Positions 57,001-64,000 of a stretch of DNA of 64,000 bases are shown piece after piece. Source of the stretch: Branchiostoma belcheri (taxonomy: Eukaryota > Chordata > Leptocardii > Amphioxiformes > Branchiostomatidae); contig NW_017803713.1 of assembly GCF_001625305.1 (NCBI RefSeq), forward strand, positions 261,949 to 325,948. Reading direction: 5' to 3'. Each line of letters begins with the position of its first letter. Position 1 is the first letter of the stretch. The notes under the pieces were generated by a model. That model was given only the letters and a program-made list of their open reading frames with translations. It did no database searches and was not told the DNA's origin. The translations under genes and the position numbers were made by a program.

Positions 57001-58502
57001 TATATCAAATAGACTACATGTATAAATTTTAAACACCTTTAATTATAAAATTTCCTCCTTAATTATGCAGATTAAGTCTTCATTTGCATAATTTGCATTT
57101 AATTATGTACATCTCTCAGCTACCACGCAACATAAAAAAATGATGAAAATACGCTGTTCCTATCTTGACTTATCAGCCTTAAAAGATTTTGCCATAAAGT
57201 CGCTTGCAGTTCAGAACAAGCTGCTAGGTGGACCAAACCCATCCCACCCATTTCTGACAAGAAAAGCTATCTGTCACCAAGTAGTCAAGACCATAGCATG
57301 TTTGGGACAAAAGATACAAAAAACAAAAGTTCTGATGCATTACCAAGGTCAGCCACCAGGAGGCCCATATTTGACCTTGACCTTTGTCTTCAAAAGACTT
57401 ACCAACATACTAAATATCATCTCAATCCATATAAAGGCATTCTAAACACACACACTCACAGACACACTAAAAACAATACCTCCATTTTTCATGGAGGTAA
57501 AAAGGGGCTACAGTGGCCAGCAGGTGGTCGTGCAAAGAATCCAGTAATTTGTTTGTCTGTACTCACGACTGGTTCACCCGGATCCCAGTACCTCGACAGC
57601 GAGCCTTCCCCGAGTGTATACATCCAAAATGGGCGTTAGCGTACACGTGTTCACTGGGATGTTTCTTCACAGAGGCCGAATATGTCTTGTTTCTTGCCTC
57701 CACAGTTGTACTGTACCTCTTACTCAACCTGACTTTATTTATCCTCTGGAACTCGTCCAGGACTGCTTTTAACTCGGACCATGTGGAGAAGGAGTCGCCG
57801 ACCTTCAGCGCCGCAGCTCTGTCTGTGATTGCTTCTGCTGTGTACTGGAACCCACTGTTGGCAGGTTTTGTCCCTGCCACTGACGTGCTCTGCTCATCAG
57901 ACCTGTTTCCTACTCTCTCACCCTGAGAGGACACAGGACGAGAGAGCGTTTCCGCCAAGTTGGCAACAGCAGACTCTAAAGAGGTTGTACGGTCCCCCTG
58001 TGGTGTATGTGACCTTTGAACTACAGGCGTGACCTGTGACCCCAGCACGTAGCCCTCTTGGTTGATAGTCATGACCTGTCCTGAAGGTACCGGTACTCTC
58101 TTCACGTTCAAGTTATTTGAGTTGTGTGTTTTCTGCTCATTGAATACAATCTCCTCTCCCTGCAAAGTGCCTGCAACTGCTGTTGCATTGCTGACTTTCT
58201 CCTGCATTGAACCTTCTTCCACAGGTGGGACGCTAGCTTCAGTTCTTAATCCCTTCTCCTGTCCTCTAACTTTATTTGAGAGTCTAGCCATTATACTATT
58301 TATAGAAAAATTTTCCCGCTTTATTGTCATTTTGGTGATTCTCCCACTACCTGATGACACCTTCATCTTGGGGTTGTTTGTTTCCTCGTTGTTTGACACA
58401 AACTTGTCTTCCTCTAAGACTGGTTCTAATGGTTTTTTGTTGACAGTATCTGGCCTGAGTGTGCTGTGACTGGCAGGATCCGTACTGGCTGGGCCTGGTT
58501 CA
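48636..58502 (-). CDS. ZSWIM3-like gene with triplicated 5' exons
   Basis: Four exons in transcript order: 58502-57567, 56275-55148, 52731-51430, 51006-48636. Each joining exon starts with one codon base and ends with two (phase 2-2), so any subset keeps frame. The donor side codes VGDSFSTWSELKAVLDEFQR...FGCIHSG...RVNQ; the acceptor side codes KLECPARIYVISDR...NHNHELT. Together they form one FAR1/WRKY-GCM1-like zinc domain as in ZSWIM1/3. The full set predicts three such domains, then an RNase H-like transposase-derived core and a SWIM finger (CSC..., IPCSH). Likely nuclear DNA-binding protein of domesticated MULE origin (family knowledge plus inference). The first exon with the start codon was not found; about 1,900 residues are visible. 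The copies may instead be alternative 5' exons. Confidence 0.7.
51430..52731 (-). CDS. ZSWIM3-like, fused exon copy 1
   Basis: Begins TIKLECPARIYVISDRARQK...HNHELTDKR, runs through CSYDDMCRLLFC into EPGPGSMVPTS and ends VGDSFSTW...RVNQ at donor GTGAGT. 434 codons exactly. It contains a segment around PKFVWHTD that copies 2 and 3 lack. CRLLFC is the translated polypyrimidine tract of an old acceptor (cttctcttctgcag). Confidence 0.8.
52907..54021. mobile_element. 1,115-bp insertion with 7-bp target duplication (unclassified)
   Basis: Compared with the parallel sequence at 56440-56460 (gaagtcttgtttagttt), copy 1 is interrupted. tcttgtt occurs on both sides (52900-52906, 54022-54028). Ends actccgtgaagg and an inner inverse cttcacggag at about 53996. 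No transposase frame. Confidence 0.75.
54219..55079 (-). mobile_element. acctccatgaaa-family element, long copy A
   Basis: Ends acctccatgaaatatatgag and cctccacttttcatggaggt. Body carries ggtcagccaccaggaggccc (inverse of the other copies). 861 bp, non-coding. In the intron upstream of copy 2's donor. Confidence 0.8.
55148..56275 (-). CDS. ZSWIM3-like, fused exon copy 2
   Basis: 376 codons, same plan as copy 1 and almost the same sequence, but lacking the FVWH segment. No stop. Donor GTGAGT at 55147. Confidence 0.78.
56641..57498 (-). mobile_element. acctccatgaaa-family element, long copy B
   Basis: Nearly identical to 54219-55079, in the same place relative to the ZSWIM-like exon, so it was copied with the exon. 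The matching intron at 51007-51429 lacks it. Confidence 0.82.
57567..58502 (-). CDS. ZSWIM3-like, exon copy 3 (most 5')
   Basis: 312 codons. Starts at the acceptor cttcacttctgcag with EPGPASTDPAS, so it lacks the KLECPAR part and probably keeps the ancestral exon border. Ends VGDSFSTW...RVNQ. Several small in-frame indels compared with copies 1 and 2. Confidence 0.72.
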
Positions 58503-58505
58503 CTG

Positions 58506-59382
58506 CAGAAGTGAAGACGACACATATGTCATCATCAGTCAATTTCTAAAACATGACATCAGTATTTATATAATTTGTATTACATGTAGTTTTTAATTTA
58601 TAATAACTACTAGTAATAACTAAGACATGTAGTTACAAATTAAGACAAATTAAAATAAATCCATGTGCAAAGCATGCTGGATCATCTGATGTACAATAAT
58701 GCCTTATTATAGGGCTAAAATCTAATCATTTCAAGGTCTCATCAAGACCTACCTACCAAGTATGAAGACATTCATATTTAAGCCTTATCGTGTTTACAGA
58801 CAGACAGGCAGACAGACACACACACAGACACACAAACAAACGAACGCCTCTGAAAACATAACCTTCTTGGTGAAGGGAAAAATATATTCTACGGAAGCCA
58901 CGAAAAGTAGAGAAAGATGTAACACACAGTGTTTTTCAAGGAGAAAAGAACCCATGATGGTGATCAGTTTCAGTATACTAGTATATGATGTGCCATGAGG
59001 CTCTTTGTCCTGTAGTGTATTATGTGTTGATGCAACTACGAACTAGTACAACAATTGTTTATCAAACTAATAGCATACCATAGCAAGTAAGTTTTATGGA
59101 TGATATCAGCGCACGCATTAATTTTTGCCTGATTTTGGAAAAAAAAAACAAGAAATTTTGTTGCCTTCTGACAGTGGTCAACATGCTGAAGATGTCTGTT
59201 GACAAGCCGGAAGGTGGATGGCAGATAACTATGAAGAGAGGAGACAAGACAAGGCTCTGATTTAATGTGCTCTGATTTAACTTTGATGCAGCACTAGTGA
59301 TATGTGATGCTGGCTGTGTATATGTGATGTTCCCACTGAATCAAAACCATTTGTACAATGATTAAGTCAAAATTTTAAAATG
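58506..59382. other. Upstream of ZSWIM-like exon copy 3; no first exon identified
   Basis: Short (acac) run at 58815-58840. The similarity with copies 1 and 2 ends just beyond the acceptor at 58502. The missing first exon may lie here or further right. Confidence 0.35.
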
Positions 59383-59384
59383 TA

Positions 59385-60040
59385 ACGGGGGGTGCCCTAA
59401 TTCCGACCCATCCCTAATACCGAACTAGTTTGAAAAATCCTTGTTGCGGCGTTATGCATGTGAGCACGTGCCTAAAAATAACCACAAGAATGGACAAAGT
59501 TTTTGTATTGATATCGGTAATCTCACAAAGTTTGTTTTAGTTTGTACATTCCGGCAACAGACGAGTGAAAAATATGTGTGAATTCGACGCTTGTTCGCAG
59601 GTTGACGAGCGTGTCAAAAATGCAGGTTTTGCTTTTCAAACAGCCACTTTGGAGCAAGTCGCGTAATCGTAAAAAGATTACTTGTTTGGGACAGAAAAAC
59701 AGTTGTAGATTGTTTTAGTCATAATTTGTGTATTATTATTTCTAAACTCTCTTCTCAGATCGACCTGTGTTAAACACTAGGTCGGAATTAGGGCACCCCT
59801 GTTGCGATAGAACGTTCCACCGGCAAAATGACCAAAAACCTGCCGTGCGTTTCGCGAACCATTACGCTTGGGTGCAAGGCGCTACACTAAAGTGAAATAT
59901 ACAGCTGTACAGCTTTAATCATTGTGATCTTTATCTGTCAATATTATAGCTCATGTTACGCGGGTTTTTGGTCAGATAAACTATTACCAAAGGTCTGTGC
60001 GTTTGCATGGAACATAGGTCGGAATTAGGGCACCCCCCGT
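59385..60040. mobile_element. Tc1/mariner-type MITE (acggggggtg family), copy 2
   Basis: Same structure as 12536-13191, with better kept ends (acggggggtgccctaattcc and inverse), TA on both sides, and an internal TIR copy at 59780-59799. Confidence 0.8.
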
Positions 60041-60777
60041 TAACGTTAGGAACCTTGTTTTTTTCGGCCCGCCTTGGTTTTTTTTTCGCACGCCTGATTA
60101 GATTTGGAGTCTGCGGAGGATGTCATCCATAAAATTCACTTGTTGTGGCCTAAAGGCCCGGACACAACAACCATAAGTTCATACTATCTGGAAAATACTG
60201 GCTGTGCCCTGGTTCTTGCTTCTTTGATTGAAACAACTGCGGTGTGAGACCCAAAAACGTGACAACTTAAAACTACTCGAAAAAACAAGACGAAAACCAG
60301 TCTGTTTTGCAAACTCAATACAATGAAAACCATACCTTTGTGCACCAGGATGTTGTGCAGCCATTTCGTCACTTCTGGTTGACAAAAGTGTCTAAAATAA
60401 CTAAACGCGAACAATTTTTCCACCAAATCTTTATCTTGTGGCTTCGCAACCCTTCAAAACCCTTTTCCGGGTTTTAAAAGGGGCAGCATCTAACCAAATA
60501 TTTCTTCACACTAACTTCTAAGACTCGTAATAGCATCCATTTTAAGAAATAAAATTACATCATAGCCTACATACATCCTTTATACAAATTCAATTGATAT
60601 GGTGTGATAAATTTGCTTTGTTATCGAATAATTGGCAATTTTCCATTGATTGGTTTGTTGCGTACCGCTGCCACCAAAAGGTCAAAGTTGAAACGTCGCG
60701 GCGAGGGCGAGCCCGCGGAATTCTGTCATCATTTCCTGGTGGCAATTTTTGGTCAAAAACCTTCATTTTCGTCGTTT
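60041..60777. other. Upstream region of a + strand gene
   Basis: No exon recognised with confidence. Moderately CpG-containing towards 60690-60800 (gtcgcggcgagggcgagccc). Confidence 0.35.
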
Positions 60778-60785
60778 TGACGTCA
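60778..60785. promoter_or_regulatory. CRE-type site tgacgtca
   Basis: Perfect palindromic CREB/ATF consensus 62 bp before a strong donor, in a CpG-bearing stretch. Fits a proximal promoter (inference). Confidence 0.45.
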
Positions 60786-60847
60786 CCGAAAAGCCCCGTG
60801 GAGAACGTCTGTTTACAACGGCGGTTAATTACCATCAAAAAGGCTCG
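60786..60847 (+). other. Probable 5'UTR exon of the right-edge gene
   Basis: Ends aaaggctcg at a consensus donor gtaagt (60848). Start undefined. Assigned to the gene starting at 63924 only by order and strand. Confidence 0.4.
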
Positions 60848-61129
60848 GTAAGTACACGTGAGCAGCATTATTTGAGGTTTAAACTTCAATGAAAAACACC
60901 GCGGGGCCGCGTGGCGAGGTCTCTTGTGGTCGTCTATGGGGGTATCGGGTGGCGTGGCTGACTGAGGAATATCTCTTTTTAATCTCTCAGCCTCAGAGAT
61001 TTCTAACGCATGTTCAATTTTACAATCACATAATCTCTGTGATGCGTCAATGATTTCATGTAGAAGTTGAGGCGAATACAAAGAAAATGCCACGTAATTC
61101 ACTGAGGTGAGGTCATGAGTAATCTCCAA

Positions 61130-61180
61130 GCAGATCTTTTGGTGGGGGTAAGACAGTATCAAATTGGCCAGTCTGTACCA
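61130..61180. repeat. Single arm of the aatctccaagcagatc palindrome
   Basis: Same 45 bp as the arm at 28280. The short inverse gatctgcttggagat occurs at 62175, so 61130-62190 may be a longer relative with worn right end. Confidence 0.55.
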
Positions 61181-61606
61181 TGAGGTGCTGCGAGCCAACC
61201 GGCCCAGAACGCCACAGCTGGTTCTGGTTAGGCACCGCAAGATAACGTCAGGCGGCTAGATAAACAACAACATTCATATCAGTCTCAGAACTGGTCCTCG
61301 GGTAGCCTGAGTGCCAAACACTTTCCAGGGCCTTCACAGGCCTGTTCCTCAACTTCAGGGCCAACATGTATGTATAAGTCCCATATTACCGTGACGGTCG
61401 TAGGGGCATCATGACAGCCAGCAGCATGTCTTGACTTGCCATGACTTGCATGTCCCCAAAGAAATACATGTAGGGCCTAGCTAGCCTAGCCTAGCGTTGT
61501 CTGACACCCAGGCTAATCCAGAGCCGCTACCCCGCCAAAGCTTAAGAGATAACAAGGCTGGACTCCAGGATGAAACTTTGAGTGTGACGGTTTCTTAGAA
61601 TCTGAC

Positions 61607-61936
61607 TAGCCTCTACCAGGCTTGAGGGCGCGGCTGGAAATAGTAGAAATTGGCCAAATAGAGAGATAACATGCCGAGGGAGTTTAGCCATTCAGTTTGC
61701 CGTCGCTCCTGTCGGTTTCGTCACGGTCCGGTCGCAGAGCAAAAAAAGGGTAATTTAGCTACTTGGCACCTATTAGATAGCGATTAGTGGACTTCAAAGA
61801 AGATAGCGATATTCCACAGGCTTGTTGGCCGACAAACTTACAGTAAACTGGATGGCTTAACTCCCTAGGCGTGTTATCTCTCTATTTGGCCTATTTCTAC
61901 TATTTCCAGCCGCGCCCTCAAGCCTGGTAGAGGCTA
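61607..61936. mobile_element. MITE with 80-bp TIRs and 8-bp target duplication
   Basis: Starts tagcctctaccaggcttgag and ends with the inverse. aatctgac is at 61599-61606 and 61937-61944. The 8-bp duplication fits hAT. 330 bp, non-coding. Confidence 0.88.
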
Positions 61937-62798
61937 AATCTGACTTGGTCCTTCCTGTGTTGTAGAAATGTGTTATAGCTACCTGGAGTTTATAGTAAAA
62001 CGTAATGTGGAGGTCTCCTGAATGCAGCGTACTTATGCATAGCGGGCTCTCAAAATTTAGTGTAGTCTCAGCGTTGCCACCACCCCCCACCCCCCATGCA
62101 GGCCCTCATTGGCCAGAGGAGCTTGGTGGCCAATGGACACTCCTCTGGTCAGTGGTACTGCCATGTCACCTATGATCTGCTTGGAGATAAGTGTTAGCCC
62201 AGACAGAAACCGCCATGATTTTGCTCCTGAGGTTAGGTGTCACTAGCTTGGGGGCAAAGATCTGGTAGAAATGAATGCATGTGGACTGGTCCTAACAATA
62301 GACCAATTATAGGGACATCTTTTGTCGACAATATGTCGAAAGACATGGGGATACATGATAAAATCTAGACTTCTCGCTCAAAGGGATTGCATTGATCAGG
62401 CATTAGGTAGTTTCTGTCCGAGGGAATCAGGACCATTATACTTACCAACTTTGCCCATCGCAAATCTGCTCAACTTGACGCACCACCCTGGTTGACTCAG
62501 CCCACCGCCCTGGTAACTGGTGATCTTACAGCTAAAAGATTTTGGGATTCAGTTTTTGTTTCAAATTCTGCATTCTAACTATGCGTGTACCTTCTGTGGG
62601 TACCAGACTACCGGAGTATGTTGAGGTAAGCACGAAGGGTAGCAGAATTCTGGCGCAAGTATAATGAGCCTTGGCGTCACCAGTGAGTGGTAGGCAAAAA
62701 GTAGGCATATGCATATATAATTGGTCTAAACGAAAACAGGGCTAATTTACACGAGACAAAAATATCCAACTCCACACGGCGCTATGCGGTGCATGTGG

Positions 62799-62925
62799 GG
62801 CGACCAATTTTTTGAGCGTGTAAACAAGCTCACCGCCTCCGCGTGGCGATTTTTCTGTGGCAAATTCAGCGGGGTCACCTGCGGCAGTGGCAAGCCTGTT
62901 TACACGCTCAAATAATTGGTCGCCC
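62799..62925. repeat. Inverted repeat, about 32-bp arms
   Basis: gcgaccaattttttgagcgt at 62799 and inverse acgctcaaataattggtcgc at 62905, with a loop containing accgcctccgcgtggcg. Possibly the core of a small MITE. Confidence 0.6.
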
Positions 62926-63264
62926 AAGACGCTGCAGGTCAAATAATATTTTTGCCCCGTTAATTGGGCCATGGTGATTGCCCGTATGAATAATGCATTT
63001 ACAGCAAATTCAGAAATTATGTAATGCATTGTTTTATTTTCAGCCACTACTCATGATCACTGATTATGGTAAATACTTAGGATTGGACTTCCCAAAGAGA
63101 AGACACACAGAGCCCCCCCCCCTAACCCCTAAGGATGTAAACTAGAATCAGATGTTTGGAGCTTTGATATCATCAATGATATTAAGGGAATATGACTACT
63201 ACTATTACTAAGCATTGTTACTGGAAACCTGTCTCATGTCAATGTCACTTGCTTGTTTCTGCAG

Positions 63265-63329
63265 GCAGGGAATAGCTAATACAGCTGAGCTGCAGTCGAC
63301 AGCAGAACCCAACTCAGTTGGTCCATAAG
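63265..63329 (+). other. Probable 5'UTR exon
   Basis: Bounded by ttctgcag and gtaata. 65 bp, no ATG in it. Precedes the exon with the start codon. Confidence 0.4.
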
Positions 63330-63506
63330 GTAATATAAGAAGCTTCTTTCAATGTTGTCTTTAATTGTGCCATATGGTACTGAACTTCAAGGATACTTTA
63401 AGGGGCATCAGCCTTGGAAAATATTTGAGGATGCCAAGGAAAATACTTATCTCAAATGAAGTTACTGGATATTTATTGCAAAGTAATTATTATTGGAATA
63501 GTAATC

Positions 63507-63862
63507 AGGGTTCTAGCTAGGATGTAATTTTAGCGTAGTGGTACTGGTCGCCTGTTGATGGGCCCTCCTTCCATGGTGCGGAGCTTTTAAAAATTTGAGC
63601 TAAAAACGGGGCCATTTGAGGGATACCCAAAGGGAAAAAAATGTTATTTCTAAGGTATGTACAATGTATCCTTGATTGGTAATTTTCCACATTTGATCTG
63701 GCATTCTTGAACAAAGAAATACAGTCCCAATGCCCCTATGCTGTATGTGTAGAGGGGGGGAATTTAGCGTAGGGGGTCAAAATCTTAGCGTAGGGGGGGA
63801 AATTTAGCGTAGGGGGTCAAAATTTTAGCGTAGGGGGCCCTTTGTGCTAGCTAGAACCCTGT
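63507..63862. mobile_element. hAT-type MITE with tagcgtaggggg repeats
   Basis: Ends cagggttctagctag and the inverse ctagctagaaccctg. Flanks atagtaat and ttagtaat are an 8-bp duplication with one change. Interior right part has four gnaatttagcgtaggggg-like units at 63760-63838. Confidence 0.75.
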
Positions 63863-63913
63863 TAGTAATATTTATTCTTTTTGACTAAATAAAACTTTTG
63901 GTGTGGTCAACAG

Positions 63914-64000
63914 AGACAGGAACATGGAAGAGGAAGAGGAAGATAGGCACACAGAAGAGAAAGATGAGGAAAATGGAAACCCCAAAGGATTTCTGAAATG
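63914..64000 (+). CDS. First coding exon of an unidentified gene (cut by window edge)
   Basis: Acceptor gtcaacag at 63906-63913. ATG at 63924 in a favourable context (aacATGg) opens MEEEEEDRHTEEKDEENGNP, KGFLK, still open at the edge. Very acidic N-terminus; the family cannot be told from 25 residues. CDS proper starts at 63924. Confidence 0.5.

Overview
The window is animal nuclear DNA with long introns, short exons and many small DNA transposons. The gene content (a DAP5/eIF4G2 with all three HEAT domains, a CCDC3-type secreted protein, a SWIM-domain protein), the tRNA-derived SINE and the frequent 'acatgta' runs suggest an invertebrate deuterostome. Amphioxus (Branchiostoma) is my best guess, inferred from style and not proven. 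There is one short assembly gap (31732-31751).

Layout. (1) 1236-15064, + strand: the last 18 coding exons of EIF4G2 (translation factor DAP5/p97/NAT1), with a 3'UTR to about 17.25 kb. The first exons lie left of the window. All 18 exon phases join without conflict. (2) 17.3-21.03 kb: small hAT-like and SINE insertions, then a 2.07-kb element with terminal inverted repeats (TIRs) and no transposase. (3) 21131-24191, - strand: a two-exon C2H2 zinc-finger gene with a tandem array of IKQE-type SUMO motifs, sharing a promoter region with a short + strand transcript. (4) 25455-26662: a mariner transposon whose frame is open but whose second catalytic Asp is lost. (5) 27.5-30.0 kb: small MITEs and a LINE 3' fragment. 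(6) 30274-31512, - strand: a three-exon secreted, probably GPI-anchored CCDC3-like gene. (7) 31.8-44.7 kb: repeat-rich DNA with minisatellites, a probable noncoding multi-exon transcript made of duplicated exons, a long inverted repeat and an element packed with palindromes. (8) 44.73-45.76 kb: a LINE fragment. (9) 48636-58502, - strand: a ZSWIM-type gene (FAR1/WRKY-GCM1-like zinc domain, transposase-like core, SWIM finger) whose 5' exons are tandemly triplicated with phase kept. (10) 59.4-63.9 kb: MITEs, then the first exons of a + strand gene whose ATG lies at 63924.

The most unusual points are the tripled, phase-symmetric exons of the ZSWIM-like gene, which predict three N-terminal DNA-binding domains in one protein; repeated local duplication of splice junctions in EIF4G2; and the SUMO-motif array in the zinc-finger gene, which also shares a roughly 50-residue segment with the ZSWIM-like gene 28 kb away.
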